Shown: positions 1 through 12,459, counted from the stretch's first letter. The stretch is DNA of 64,000 nt from Melitaea cinxia (GCF_905220565.1 NC_059401.1:12892766-12956765), one strand, 5' to 3'. Notes: a model not told the origin generated them from the letters alone. Numbers and translations are program-made.

Positions 1-59
1 AAAATATTACTAAAGTGAAAAAAAAAACGATATTAAGGTTTTCTTTGCTTTTTTTTCAG

Positions 60-1218
60 TTTTGCCAAACAATATGCCGCGAATGATAGGACTTAAAAAT
101 GAAATGAAAGTTGGAGATTTACTCGATATAAACTGCACATCAACAAGAGCTCGTCCAAAGTCACAAATTAAATGGTTAATCAATGACTTACCAGCCCCAA
201 ATAATATGTTACGAGGACCATGGGACAAAACGTCAAAAGAGCGCTCTGATGCTCAGGACACAACGTTAGGACTAAGTTTCGTAGTGCAACCGAACCACTT
301 TCGGAAAGGAGAAATAAAACTTAAGGTTAGAGAGGAGTGTGAGGTCGTAGAGCGATTTTGACTTACTATCAGTGCATATGTTTGGTTCGAGGCTTTATAC
401 GTACGGCGGCGTCTTAAGGTAGAAATACGTAGTTCCTTTTTCAGTGTCGCGCACCAACTCGCCTGCCCAGCGTGGTGACTATGGGCAACACACATGAGCT
501 CACGCCATTTTTGGCGTGAACTTGTGGAGGCCTATGTTCAGCAGTGGACTGCGATAGGCTGAAGTGATGATCGCACGCTGAACAAAATCGCTCTGTGAAT
601 AATTACTCTAAAGTAAATTAATATACTATAGAAGTAAAAAAAAAAAAACAATGTAGGTAGGCTTGTTTATGATGTTAAAAAATCACTTATATTTTGTCAG
701 TGCCAAGTATCTCTCGCTCCACTTTATCAACAAGAAGTCGTTCATCATATATTGCAAGTAGAAGAACCTGCACGAACAGACAACACTTACAGTGTAATGG
801 ATAACTATGAAGAGAGCGTGATTCATGAAAATATTGACTTCTTGTCGACTGCCGAATCCCAAAAAGATGAAGATGTTCAAGGTATTTATTAGAATGATGA
901 TAAGTTCCAGTTAGCAGGAATTCTTTAAAAAGTTTAAAATGATTTTTAATATAAAAAGCGAGTAGTTGACAAAAGCATGATTTATTTCGAAAACAAATAT
1001 AGGACATAAATTTTCTTTTGCGTAAAAATATAGATCACAGAGCAAAATACAAATAAATCAATCAGTAAATATATATAATACATAAAGTTAGATATAAGAA
1101 GTACTTTGACAAGTTGATAATCAACAGTTTTTTTTTTGTTTCAGAAAATAAATCAACGTCGAAAATCTCATCATGGGCAATACTACCATCCACATTTATT
1201 TTACTGTTATTGATCTAA
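60..1218 (+). CDS. Beaten path (Beat)-like Ig-domain protein, 3' exons
   Basis: This is the C-terminal part of a Beat-family cell-surface or secreted immunoglobulin protein; the gene continues beyond the left edge. In Drosophila this family acts in motor-axon defasciculation and binds Side proteins. Proposed exons are 60-325, 701-881 and 1145-1218, each with an AG acceptor and compatible phase. Exon 1 reads VGDLLDINCTSTRARP, then KWLINDLPAP and LGLSFVVQPNHF, the Beat Ig pattern with its first cysteine and tryptophan. Joining 325 to 701 gives KLKCQVSLAPLYQQE, which supplies the partner cysteine at the usual place. Exon 2 can read through to TAG at 890-892, or splice at a GTATTT donor after 881 into 1145, adding a tail ending SWAILPSTFILLLLI, which looks like a GPI-anchor signal. 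The family call is strong; the last exon is inferred from splice signals and phase. Confidence 0.8.
433..566 (+). repeat. SINE family A, 3' part, in Beat intron
   Basis: The sequence CCTGCCCAGCGTGGTGACTA, then GGCCTATGTTCAGCAGTGGA and GATAGGCTGAAGTGATGA, matches the 3' half of the SINE seen complete at 57460-57800. It lies in the intron between the first two visible Beat exons. Confidence 0.8.
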
Positions 1219-1264
1219 TGTCGACGAAAAATTCTATTTGCATTTTGTTCTTAATGTTAAGAAA

Positions 1265-1270
1265 AATAAA
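1265..1270 (+). terminator. Candidate poly(A) signal of the Beat-like gene
   Basis: AATAAA lies 47 bases after the stop of the proposed last exon. Other AATAAA-like hexamers occur in this AT-rich stretch, so this is only the nearest candidate. Confidence 0.35.
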
Positions 1271-2045
1271 AAATGCTTTTTAAAGACAAAGGGATCATAC
1301 CTATAAGAGTAATGGCTCTTGTACATTTGTGATATGCATTTTTTTTATATTTAATATTTTTATAAGTCTTTATAGTGATGTGAAAATTTTACGTTAAATG
1401 TATATTCTTGTTTTTATATTTTTCAATCAGATTGTGAACCGAAGACATTTCCTTTACGTTATTAACACAAGAATTTTAAATGAAAATATTTGTCTTAATA
1501 TAACATAATATCATATTCTTTTTTACGTTTCATAAAAATAGAAATTATATACAACACATATATTACTAAAAACTATTTAACTTTATGTACAAATAAATAA
1601 ATTTTAACGGTCTTTTGAAATGTTCATGTTTTTTTTTTACTTAATAAATGAATGTCACTAAAAATATTTAAAAAAAAAAACTCCCATTAAGAGTACGTCT
1701 ATTATTTTGTGTATTATCAGGTGATAAGCACAAAGAGTATAGGCACTAAAACTCCAAGATTTTTTTGTCAAATTATACACTGGCTGGAAAATGTATTGGA
1801 TAAAAAAGGAGTGACTAAATTTAATTCAAAACTCTTATTAAAACGCGACGTAGAAGGAGTAGATGGATCAAGCGTTAGATACTCTATCAGAACTATTTTT
1901 AGGTACATAAGAACGATATACACAATAACGATAGACACATTATGTAAAAAAGTTTGGGAAAAAAATAATTTATCTTGCTACGTAAAAATTTTAAAATGGT
2001 TGAAATTTGTAGGTCTCATTTAATGCGAAATTCAAAAATATTTTA
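1271..2045. other. AT-rich intergenic DNA, no gene seen
   Basis: An open frame of 104 codons on the + strand (1709-2023) has no recognisable motif and lysine/isoleucine-rich composition expected by chance. Nothing else is supported between the Beat-like gene and the SINE. Confidence 0.5.
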
Positions 2046-2325
2046 TCAATTCGCTTCAGCCTGTAATATCCCACTGCTGGGCATAGGCTTAATCCACTAC
2101 GCTGCTTCAATGCGAGTTGGCGGATATATTCCCTACTATGAGTAACGATCACTATCAGGTATACATGATAACTACCGGGACCGACGGCTTAACGTGCTCT
2201 CCGATGAACGGTGGGGAGACTCACAAGGACTAGCAACATGATAGGAAACAAGTATTTGAATAACCACAAATATCCACTCTGAACGGGAATCGAACCCGTG
2301 ACCAGACACCAGAGCGGTTGTCAAT
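2046..2325 (-). repeat. SINE family B (tRNA-derived), minus orientation
   Basis: It starts with the tail CTTCAGCCTGTAATATCCCA and ends with a tRNA-like head whose reverse complement contains GGGTTCGATTCCCG, a B-box match. There is an internal deletion relative to the copy at 43934-44272. Confidence 0.8.
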
Positions 2326-2509
2326 TATTTTGTCAATTAATTAATGGCAACATTGTAGCTCTTTGATTTATAACTTGGAATTAAATGTAAGTCATAAATA
2401 TTATACGTAAGTATTACATGTTTCAAAAAGCGGAATTTTATTTGCGGGTTATTTCAATTATTAAAAAAAATCAGATTACAAAATAAAACAAAATATTTAC
2501 TACACTTTG

Positions 2510-2515
2510 TTTATT
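2510..2515 (-). terminator. Candidate poly(A) signal of pro-resilin
   Basis: TTTATT on the + strand is AATAAA on the gene strand, 79 bases after the pro-resilin stop codon. Confidence 0.5.
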
Positions 2516-2593
2516 CATTGAAGCATCATTTTAAAAGAAAACACTGTATAAGCTTAGATTTGCCTGAAGTTTGTATATGTATGAGATTTAAAA

Positions 2594-4332
2594 TTAATAT
2601 CCAGAACCACGAGGGCCATTTGGACCACCACTAGGATAACCGTCCTCGCCACCAAAACCACCAGATCCTCTGCCGCCTCCTCGGTTACCCCCTCTACTCT
2701 GAGGTCCTGAAGAATAGCCGCCATCGCTTTGATTTCCAGGGTAATTTCTCCCAACTTGAGGACCGCTACTAGGGTAACCACCGCTGCTACCCGGATATCC
2801 TTGACCTTGTCCATCAAATCCTTGTCCATCTGGCTTCGCTCCAGGATAACCTGAGGTACTAGAGCCTTGGCCAAAACCAGGCCGTTGATATCTTCCATCT
2901 TGAAGCTGACTTCCAGATGGATAACCAGTACTACTACCAGCGAAGGCGTCAGCGTTAGCACTTGCAACGTTAAACCCTTGGTTTCTGCCTTGATCTCCTA
3001 GTGAAAAATATTTGACAATTACATTGGTGCCTCCTATTTATTCGCAGCAAGAAACTATAAATTGATAGTTGTATATTTCCACAATTATTTCAAAACCATA
3101 TCTGTAATATATAATATTGTACAATAATTACCACGTCTAAAACCAGATCCTAATCCAGAACCGCTTCCAGTACCTGTCACCCAAAAACGACAATAGTTAT
3201 TACTTTTGATCATTTAACAAAACATAATTGATATAATTACATTTAGCACAAAAGAAATTATCGTCTACAAAAGTTCTATTATACATTTTAAGATATATAT
3301 ATATATATGTGTGTTTTTATTATGTGTATATGCACAAGTGGTAAGCGCTAGATAAACAAACCCTCATATCGGATTTGGGGCTTGTAACCCTCACGATCTG
3401 CCTCGTACTCGACCACCTGCTTCCTGCCGTCAGGAAGCACTACATTATACTCCCCTGTGGTCACATCTCCATCACGTTGTTCTGAATGACCGAACTTAGT
3501 ACCTGTGTCTGGATCATCAACTTCATAGCTAAATTCATATTTAGCTGGTTCCTATAAAAAATAATTCATTTATTTTATAAACGAACATTCGAAAATTAAA
3601 CTTTTATTTTGCAAAAAAAATATTTATAGACATAACTTACGTTAGAGTCATTTACCCCTGATTCGCGATAATTTTGACCTTTATCAGTGAATTTATTACC
3701 GAAATCAGGGGTTCCGTAAGAAGATGACGGAGATCCACCAAACTGCCTCGAACCCTGGTCTGAATTTGCACCATTGAAACCGGTACTGCTAGGGGACTGA
3801 TATTGGTTTGACGGTGTTCCATAAGAAGAATCTGGTCTCTGTGATGAACCACGTCCACGGAACGGTCCACTTGCACCTCCATTGGTTCCACGTTGATTTG
3901 GACTTCCGTACTGAGAGCTTGGAGTAAAACCTTGTCCTGATACTTGAGACCCCCGTGAATCACCTCTTGGGAACCCAGATCCTTGTCCGGGTACTCCATA
4001 CTCTGAAGATGGTACGGATGGGTTTAGTCCTGGTGAATTATAGCTGTCTCTTGGTTGGCCACCAAAGCTTGGTGCAGCGGAATTAAATCCACCAAGAGAT
4101 CCCTGATCACTTCCTGGAGCACCATATTGGGATGATGGTCGCCCTCCAGATCCAGATCCTGAGCTAGGAGGTAGATAACTATTCACTGGTGGTTCACATT
4201 TGCTTGTTGTTAATGCAAACGCTGCTAAGCAAAGAATCCACTGAAAAAAGTGTAATTCAAAATTTTTATTTGTTTTACGTGTAAATAATAAAAAATGACA
4301 AGTACAAATAACAAAGAACTTACTAGAATCAT
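2594..4332 (-). CDS. resilin: Pro-resilin, complete five-exon gene
   Basis: Rubber-like elastic protein of the cuticle, secreted by epidermis and cross-linked through tyrosines. Coding exons in gene order are 4324-4332, 3641-4240, 3362-3551, 3132-3173 and 2594-2997, all with GT/AG borders and matching phase: 1245 nt, 414 residues. The start MIL joins WILCLAAFALTTSKCEPPVN, a signal peptide. The N-terminal repeat region has units such as SSQYGAPG, SSEYGVPG, SSQYGSPN and DSSYGTPS. The RR-2 chitin-binding domain follows: EPAKYEFSYEVDD, then GHSEQRDGD, TTGEYNVVLPDGRKQVVEYE and GYKPQIRYEG. A 42-nt GSGSG exon leads to a Gly-rich C-terminal region with YPGS and YPSSGP motifs ending PRGSGY. This N-repeat, RR-2, C-repeat order is that of pro-resilin; other RR-2 proteins lack such repeats. 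Each exon is a separate short ORF, so naive ORF calling reads exon 5 in the wrong frame. Confidence 0.92.
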
Positions 4333-4420
4333 CTTAGTAAAACTGAATATAGACAATTATACTAGAGTAAGTGTTTCTGTATTGAAACTAAGGTTTGGAA
4401 TATGTTTTGAACACTTAATC

Positions 4421-4434
4421 CAATCTTATATACT
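4421..4434 (-). promoter_or_regulatory. Candidate TATA box of pro-resilin
   Basis: On the gene strand this reads AGTATATAAGATTG, about 90 bases upstream of the start codon. Cuticle protein genes commonly have TATA promoters. No convincing initiator was seen at the expected spacing. Confidence 0.45.
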
Positions 4435-5738
4435 AAGGATCGTTGTGGTGAACGTCGCATTGTCAATAACCCAAGAAGTAAGCACGCGCATCGTGTCTTA
4501 GCTTAATTTCGTGCATCCATTTCCAGATGCGAGGAATTGTTGCGACACTCGACATTGCAATGATTTACAAGTATCCCTTATATCATTGTTGACACGCAAC
4601 ATAGCACTAGCAGCTAGTCCAGTTCTTTGCTTACGAATAATATGTAATTTTATTTATTTCCTACAAAACTCGGAAAAGTTCTGTACATGGAAGTGAATAT
4701 AATAGTTTATTTAATTGATTTTATTGAATTGTTTAAATTCATTGTTAAATTTAATGTTACAGATTGAAATTGATTTTAATTTCATTAATTTCAATGTACT
4801 AATTTGTGTTATTATTATTGTATGTTTGTTTTTTATAAATTTTATGATTTTTTGTGTGATTATTTAATTTTTTAGACCTAAAATTATTATTTTTTTAATT
4901 AATTTCATTGAATTGTTTAAATTATTTGTTAAATTTAATGTTATTTGTATACAAAAATCTGTAGATAGAGGTAGAATTTATGATCAACTTAACTAACTCA
5001 TTGTGTTCACTGTAATGTTAGTTTTAAGTTCTTTATGCATTAATAAATAACTAAATTATTATATTTAATTTAATTATATTTAATATACTTTCTAAATATA
5101 TTTCAAATTATATTACAATATAATTGAAGAGAACAGTTAAATTACATATTTTAATAACACAAATGTTAGTATTTAGAAAATAAATTTTAATTATAACTTT
5201 TAAAACGATGATGACATGTACCAAAATTGAGATGATAACATTACATATTTCTATAGACTGAATTTTATGTGCACATAATATACTTTTTTTATCAACTTCT
5301 AAAAAGGAGGTATAAATTTTTACACAATATTGTATTACAATACATACGAAATTGTATTTTTTTTGTAATGTACGTTAACGTTATACACACATTAACGTGA
5401 CACGTACCTTTCATAAATCAAAAAGATAAAAAACGTATATTTTAAAATATTTATAATTTTATTTAGACATTCTGTCAGACTAGTTTATGATTGTTTTATA
5501 GGTCGATTCTCATTTACGTATTCTTCTGTTCGATTTGTAAATGTAACGCAGGGTTGTCACTTCGGTGTATTTATTAATTTAAATTATAAGATTATTTAAT
5601 AAATCTCAAATAAGGCAGGCAGTACGATTGTGTAACATTACTGCTCAGCATTAGAAAGGCGCAAACATTTACATCTTTTGAAGATCGGGTCAAAAATCAC
5701 TTACTCACCATTGTTAGCTAGCCTTATATTCTCGTGTA
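4435..5738. other. AT-rich 5' flank of pro-resilin, no gene seen
   Basis: Long stretches of A and T with no recognised repeat or coding motif. Elements regulating pro-resilin may lie here but cannot be identified by eye. Confidence 0.5.
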
Positions 5739-6086
5739 ACGCTTCAGCGTGTAATATTCCACGGCTAGGCATAGGTTTTTTCCCCATGTAGCAGAAGGAT
5801 CAGAGCTTAATCCACCACGCTGCCCCAATGCGGGTTGGCGGATATATTCCCTGCTATGAGTAACGATCGCTATTAGGTTTACATGATAACAACCGGGACC
5901 GACGGCTTAACGTTCTCTCCGAGACACGGTGAGAAGGTGGTAAAAGGACTGCACTAGCACCCCGACCACGGCAAACATCTGTATGGATAATACAAATGTT
6001 TGTCATGTGCGGGGATCGAAACCGCAACCGCAAGTGCAACAGCCACAAACCAGTGCTGTGACCGTTACTATTACAGGCTGAAGCGT
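5739..6086 (-). repeat. SINE family B with an inverted copy of its own tail
   Basis: Nearly full-length tRNA-derived SINE. The reverse complement of the right end carries the head GGTTTCGATCCCCGC. The tail at 5739-5755 recurs inverted at 6070-6086 (ATTACAGGCTGAAGCGT), just beyond the head, so the copy is flanked by short inverted repeats. Confidence 0.85.
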
Positions 6087-6725
6087 ATGCTTGTATGACT
6101 TTTAATGTAAATCTTTTGTAGTGTACAGTTTAGTGTATTCTTTTTTATTCTCTTCCCATTCATTTATTTATTTTTCATTTATTTTCATTAAAAACAGATA
6201 TGTACATAAAAATATACATCTAAAACAAGAAAAAGTTTTAAAACAACTTTTAATTCACACCTTGATTTTTTCTTCTTTGATGTAGTAATATTTTTTTTAT
6301 ATAGATTCATTAGATAGTCTTATCGGTATGAACATTACTTACTAATTAAAAAAGTAAATAAACATTACTGATTTAGAAAATGAATGAAAATTTCATCAAT
6401 ATGATTAAATTGCGGTACCAACCCTAGTCCAGTTCGAATACAAACTAAATCGCTTCGTGAGTTTCCTCCGTGCTCTCTTGAAGTTGGGTCGAGTGATGCA
6501 ATCTTTTCGCTCATTAACGCTTCACACATATACTTATTAAGAAGAGTTATAATTACGTATGTGTATTCCAATTAAAGTAATATTAAAGGTGAACCTAAGT
6601 TTTATTTACTCATAAAACAAATTATAAAGAACTTTTTTTTTCAAAATGATATTTTTATTTTTTAGCAAGGTTGTCAATATAACTATTAAGTCTAATCGAA
6701 TCACCTTTATTTGTGACACACAAAC
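6087..6725. other. Intergenic DNA, nothing recognised
   Basis: AT-rich sequence between a SINE and the RTE element. An open frame on the - strand at 6365-6571 has no family motif. Confidence 0.5.
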
Positions 6726-6727
6726 AC

Positions 6728-8605
6728 TGCTTCACTTCAGCTTATCGCAGTCCACTGCTGGACATAGGCCTACCCAAGTTCGCGCCAGACATCCCGGGCT
6801 TCCGCAATCCTCATCCAGCCGACACCGGCAATCTTACGTAGTTCGTCGGTCTAACGGGCCGGAGGACGTCCCACACTGCGTTTGCCAAGACGCGGTCTCC
6901 ACTCTAGGACCCGTCTAATCCAACGGCCATCGGTCCTGCGACACAGATGACCAGCCCACTACCACTTCAACTTCCTAATTCTGTAGGCTATGTCGGTTAC
7001 TTTCGTTCTCTCGCGGATAGTCTCATTTCTAATCCTATCTTTGAGGGAAACCCCAAGCATAGCCCGTTCCATTGCACTTTGAGCGACCCTAAACTTGTGG
7101 ACCAGTCCCTTCGTCAGAGTCTACGTCTCGGCTGCGTATGTTAACACAGGCAGGACGCATTGTTCGAAGACTTTTGTTTTCAAGCATTGCGGAATCTTCG
7201 AAGTGAAGACTCGACGAAGTCTGCCAAATGTCGCCCAACCCAACCGAATTCTCCTATCGGCCTCTTTCTCGAAGTTGTTGCGGCCTAGTTGGATAGTATG
7301 GCCTAGGTAAATATAATCCTGAACAACTTCGAGAAGGGTACCATCGACTGATACCGGTATCGGTATGACTTGGTTGTTAAACATAACTTTCGTCTTATCC
7401 AAGTTCATACAGAGACCGACACGTCGGGAGGACTCGTTTAGGCCGGCCAGCATTTGGCCTAACTCATCCAGGTCTCCGTAAAGATGACAATATCGTCGGC
7501 GAAATGAAGGTGAGAGATGAATTCACCATTGACGTTGATGCCTCGTTCCCCCCAATCTAAGGTCTTAAAAACATCCTCTAGCGCAGTGGTAAATAGTTTC
7601 GGTGATATTACATCCCCCTGTCTTACCCCGCGCCGAAGGGAAGTAGGTCTTGTTCTTTGGTCATTGACATGAACGGTCATCGTCGCCGCGTCGTACATAC
7701 ATTTCAGTACATCGATATATCGCCAGTCGATATGACATCTCTGCAGAGAGTCCAGGACAGCCCAGGTCTCGACAGAGTCTAAGGCTTTCTCGTAGTCCAC
7801 AAATGCCATACACAGCTGTTGGATGTTGGATGTATATGTGGTCTACGGTGCTGTAGCCATTTCGAAACCCAGCCTGCTCTGGTGGTTGGAATTCGTCGAA
7901 TCTTCTAGCGAGACGATTCGTAACAACCCTCGAAAACAGCTTATAGACGTAGCTCAGAAGTGAGTTCGGTCTGTAATTCTTTAACAGAGACTTATCGCCT
8001 CTCTTAAAGAACTTCACCGCCACACTCCTGGAACACGCCTCCGGCGTGGTACCTCGGTGGATGACGGCGTTAAATAGTCTTGCCAAGGCTTTCAGGACAG
8101 GTCACCCTGCGGCTTTAAGGAGTTCAGCTGTCCATAAATTTTCTCAACCTCTTCACGGATCTGAGAGCGAGAGCAGACGGTTCTGCCATCCGCTGTTTTT
8201 AGCTTCGCAAGAAGGCCTCTCCCCAATGGTCTTTGGAGAACTTTGGACCCCCTATTCTGCTCAATCAGAGTAGCAATCTCTCTCGTATTTGAGCAGCGGA
8301 GGTCTCGGCGTACAAGCTTCCGTATCCTCTTGGAAAGAGCCCTCTGTTCTGGCGAAGCAGCCGACAACTCGCGCCTCTGCCGCATCAGATCCAAGGCTTC
8401 GGGGAAAGTTTGGTCTGCTTCGTTGGTTTTGTTGGTGGAAAGTGCCTGCGACCCAGTGTACACACCATCTTCACCACGTATCTCGTCCACGTCGCTAGTA
8501 GTTTCCAGCGAATCGAATCGGTTTTGGAGTTCCAATTGGAACTGCTCGGAGCCACATAGTATTTGGGGCAGCGTAGGTTGGAGAGCAACACGGCTTAAAT
8601 TTACA
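6728..8605 (-). pseudogene. Decayed RTE-clade LINE (reverse transcriptase), 5' truncated
   Basis: Remnant of an RTE non-LTR retrotransposon. On the minus strand, in order, can be read: a linker region (8605-8092, with TADGRTVCSRSQIREEVEK); RT fingers (8086-7830, RGDKSLLKNYRP and PPEQAGFRNGYSTVDHI); palm (7809-7459, MAFVDYEKALDSVETW, RRGVRQGDVISPKLF and the catalytic HFADDIVIF); thumb (7453-7121, LDKTKVMFNN and DYIYLGHTIQLGR); and the C-terminal region to 6728, in broken frames. Compared with the family, roughly 70 residues are missing between the linker and the RT fingers, and several frameshifts and stops break the ORF. The endonuclease is absent. The 3' end encodes the family's last residues AYVQQWTAI, preceded here by a stop in place of a Glu codon. 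It cannot be active. Confidence 0.88.
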
Positions 8606-8639
8606 TAAATTATAAGAACAAAGTCAAACAGCATGTAAG

Positions 8640-10812
8640 CATTTATGTTGAAATGCTGGGGAGCATGTAATGAATTCCAAAAAAAAAAATGATAGATTTT
8701 TGGTAGTTTTAAATACTACTAGGATAATAAAGTTTACGGTTAACTTGATAAATAACAGAGAGTTACCCAAGCTTATGGACGCCTGTAACATCAAGACCAT
8801 TGCATTGTATTACAGTCCAAATATAATAGTACTTTAGTAGTTGTGCAATGAGTTTAACACGTTCAATTTGAATTATGATAATGCCTTTGTCGTTATATTC
8901 TTACTTCATTAAAATATATAGAGTTTTGTTTCTAATATATGAGTCAAATAGATCTTTCTTGCTAATATTAATTTCAGTAAAAAGTACACAAAACATTCGG
9001 ACTATTAGATACAATAATAATTGAATCATGTTGGAATAATAAGATCGTGCTGGTTCTGGTGGTATTTCATGATTTATGTATGCAAACACGGAGCTTAAAA
9101 CAATGTAATAAATGCATATTAAATCCCTAAAGTCTTCCACCTTTTGTAAAATTCAAAATTACAAAATTAATTAAAGTTTTAATGATTATTTCATTATTAT
9201 TGTAACTAATAACAAGTAATAATAATGAACACTGAACTGTAAAAAATGTTTTCTTAAATTAAAATCAATTTTTATTTATTGAGGTCTAAATCGTTTTTCT
9301 TTTTTCGGGATTTTCACCAGTAGATACCGAATCAATCGTTTTTATAACTTTAGTGTGTCTGTCTGTCTACATATATGTCTATTCTATGTACATTTTGATT
9401 TATATTCGAATTTATAAAACTCATATATAATTTCAAAGAATAATATATTATGTACCGTCTCGTGTTATTGCACTTAGGAGTAATGTATCACGCTAACTAC
9501 GATATATGTTCTACAGAAAAGAGCTATACGGGCAACTTGAAACTCGGACCCAAAAGTGTCGTTACAAAAATAAGTTTAAAGAAAAAAATTACTAGCGCTT
9601 CCGAAAATATTCCGGATTTTGCCTTCTGTTAAAATAGCGCTGGTAACTTTTTTATGGCACAATAAGCATACATTTTAGACGATAGTAGTAAACGTTGAAA
9701 GTTAATTTTAAAAAACGTGTACCTATAATATTAATTATAACAATCATAGTAATATTATATTTCATTTCGAAATGAAAAAAAAAAACAGTTGGAAGTAATT
9801 GACTCCAGGCTATTTTATATTAAAAGAGTCAACTCCTTATCTCAGAAATAAAACGTAGTTTGTAGGATTAAAACAAATTTATATTTCCAACACAACCTTT
9901 TCACAGCTCGGTACAAAGTGAGTTGACATCTTTGCTGACAGTTGATTCTGACAAATCGAATGATCGATATTAAAATCATTTGATTATTCGTTTGCAATTA
10001 TTAGTCAATATGACTAATCATTGTTTACGAAGTGTTAAAAAAAATAAGAATGATATATTAATTAAATTGACCTCACAATATATAAAACTTATTAGCTGGT
10101 AAAATAAAATAAAAAACCTGCTTCTCTTTTGGACGTTAGTCTTGCCTTAGAATGTTGAACGATTTCAAAGAGATAAAAAAAAATCTACAAGAAGCAAAAT
10201 TATCAAAAATAACAAAAACAATTAATATTTATTAATAATAAGAACGTAATAAACAGGTAAATCAATAAATTAATCTTTGTAACAACATAAGAATTTCGAT
10301 AGTTAATCGGTTAATAACATCCATGTCATTACTAATCAAGTATAGGTCTGAATTTTTTAAATAGATTTTAAGTTCACTCCAGTCTGGTAAGTGGCGAACA
10401 CTTACACAAATTACTTTTATGTACTTAATGAAACTTCGAATAGAGCGCACGCTTTCCAACCATTAGAACCATTTAGAAATTAAGCAAATTTAAAAAATCT
10501 AAAGCGGAACTTCAGTATCATAATATTCAAGGTTTTGAGTCTACCAAAGAGACAATATTTTCGTATTGATGTGAGTTCGCTTAATCTATATATATAATAA
10601 AATGGTAGAAAAGTCAAAACTGTACATTGAATATATAATTTATTGGAGTGACTGCTGTCCGGAGAAGTCTTATTTTGATACACGATCTAGAATATAGTTA
10701 TTACTATATAAATACTACTGTGTCACAATATGAACAATTGAAGTGAATTCGTAACGAAGTCGTTTTACACGCATATCTATCATATCATATAATTGTATAT
10801 GATTATTAATAT
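8640..10812. other. Intergenic DNA, nothing recognised
   Basis: About 2.2 kb of AT-rich sequence between the RTE remnant and the next SINE. Open frames here (for example 8901-9140 - and 9450-9632 +) show no protein family motif and no splice-linked partner. Confidence 0.5.
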
Positions 10813-11135
10813 TATTTTGCAGTTTGGTTTCGGCAGTAAGGAATATAACCATCTAAGAATCTTCCCGTGGGTGTCGTAAGAAACTACTAAGGGATAACGC
10901 AGTTCCACTACCACCTTGGAACTTAAAAAGGTTTCAAATACACAGGTCGAAGACGGGAAGTAGTGTCTTCGATGCGACAAAGCTAGCCCTGCAGTCACCA
11001 ATAACCCACCTGTCCAGTGCGGTGACTACGGGCAACACACATGAGTTCAGGCCATTTTTGGCGCGAGCTTGTGGAGACCTATGTCGAGCAGTCGACTGCG
11101 ATAGGCTGAAGTGAGTAAGTGAGTGATTAATATTA
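10813..11135 (+). repeat. SINE family A, near full length, diverged
   Basis: It begins TTCGGCAGTAAGGAATATAA, carries CTTCCCGTGGGTGTCGTAAG and ends GATAGGCTGAAGTGAGTAAG. Many substitutions relative to the copy at 57460-57800 suggest an older insertion. Confidence 0.85.
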
Positions 11136-12106
11136 TTTTACTTGTAAAACTGTTGTAACAATTAAAAATATTAAGTTGTAGGTATTTGTTTTGTTGTTTT
11201 TATCCATTGTACGAAGAATTGTTTTATGGGTCTAAAATAAAGAATTATTTATTTATTTATATTATTATATCATGAGCTACGGAGATGAAACCGCATGTGT
11301 CAACTTATATGGTCAAGGTATGAAATAGCTATAACAAATAAAAGTGTCTATTTAAAAAGGAGTAAAAAGGATTTTAATAAAACAGTGGTATGGTGACGAA
11401 ATGAGAATTTTATTTTTCATTCCAATATATATTTTCACATTATAAACTATATAAATTTAATACGCCTATAATTATAAAAACGTCAACGCGTACCTCTTAC
11501 GTGTACAAATTAACATAAAAATATGACATACTATCACAGCGTGAAATACTTAAAATATCAATTTAACTATTAATCTATAATAATAGTCGCGAACCCGTCA
11601 ATTTTTTTCGTTAAATCTATTTATTTTTTTTAGTAAAATGAGACTTCTTATTATTATTATTACAAACCACAATACACTTACTATAGTTTTAGTTTTAAAA
11701 TAATGTTTTAGAAATTAGAAAAATAGTTCCATATCGTGTATATACATATTATATAGCGTATAAGCTTTTCATAATTTTAACTATATGCCTCTACAAATAT
11801 CTCGTTGCTTTAAGCGAGAGTCAAACGCGACAACGCAAAGCGACAAGATGTAAAAAGTTCACAATCGTTGACCCTACAACAGTTTTTCCTATGTTGTAAT
11901 GTTGATTCACATGACACATCGTTTAAGATTTTGGTCGGATTGTGTTCTATTGGTGCGATTGTGAGAGACCCACAAAACTGCTAATGTTAAACTACTCACA
12001 ACTTAATCTTAAAATAAACAACTAACGTAATTTATAATTTAATAGATTATTTCTTGTAGCTAAAATTGTCTAAGCAATAAATTCAAAAATATTCTATATA
12101 TATAAT
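11136..12106. other. Intergenic DNA downstream of the transporter
   Basis: AT-rich with no recognised element, except that an extended transporter 3' UTR could reach into its right end. Confidence 0.4.
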
Positions 12107-12112
12107 TTTATT
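12107..12112 (-). terminator. Candidate poly(A) signal of the transporter gene
   Basis: TTTATT on the + strand (AATAAA on the gene strand) 165 bases after the stop codon at 12277-12279. Confidence 0.4.
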
Positions 12113-12276
12113 TATGATATTTACGAATTTGTCGTAAATTATCTGGATAAAAATTATTTTTAATAAGTTAATATGACCCATGACGAGACAAAACTCTTTT
12201 TCACTAAGATTAGGCTATGAATACTTTTGAATATTAAAAACAGCGTATTTAAAGCGTTAAAAGTAAAATTAAAGTT

Positions 12277-12459
12277 CTAAAATTTAGATTGAACTGATTG
12301 TAAATTAACAGGTTCCTTAGTTTTCTTGCCGCGGAAATGTTGTTCTATTTCTGCTAGTGATTTGCCCTTCGTTTCCGGAACCATGAATATCACAAAGAAG
12401 AAGGCCACGGCGCAGAAAGCGGAGTACATCCAGAATGTACCAGCTGACGTAAGAACACG
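12277..12459 (-). CDS. Tret1: Tret1-like coding exon 9 (last)
   Basis: Sixty codons plus stop TAG at 12277-12279, encoding TM12 and the cytoplasmic tail. AGTFWMYSAFCAVAFFFVIF precedes PETKGKSLAEIEQHFRGK. Acceptor is TTTCAG at the 12460 side, phase 0. Confidence 0.9.
   Translation of the reverse strand, partial: RVLTSAGTFWMYSAFCAVAFFFVIFMVPETKGKSLAEIEQHFRGKKTKEPVNLQSVQSKF

Noticed and set aside
1709..2023. 104-codon ORF on the + strand
   Set aside because: The composition is that of random AT-rich DNA and no motif or splice context was seen.
2554..2967. 137-codon ORF MQVLTLTPSLVVV on the - strand
   Set aside because: It is a shadow frame of pro-resilin exon 5; the true frame gives the Gly-rich YPGS repeats joined in phase to exon 4.
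8046..8608. ORFs on the + strand over the RTE remnant
   Set aside because: They are antisense readings of LINE coding sequence, whose motifs all lie on the minus strand.
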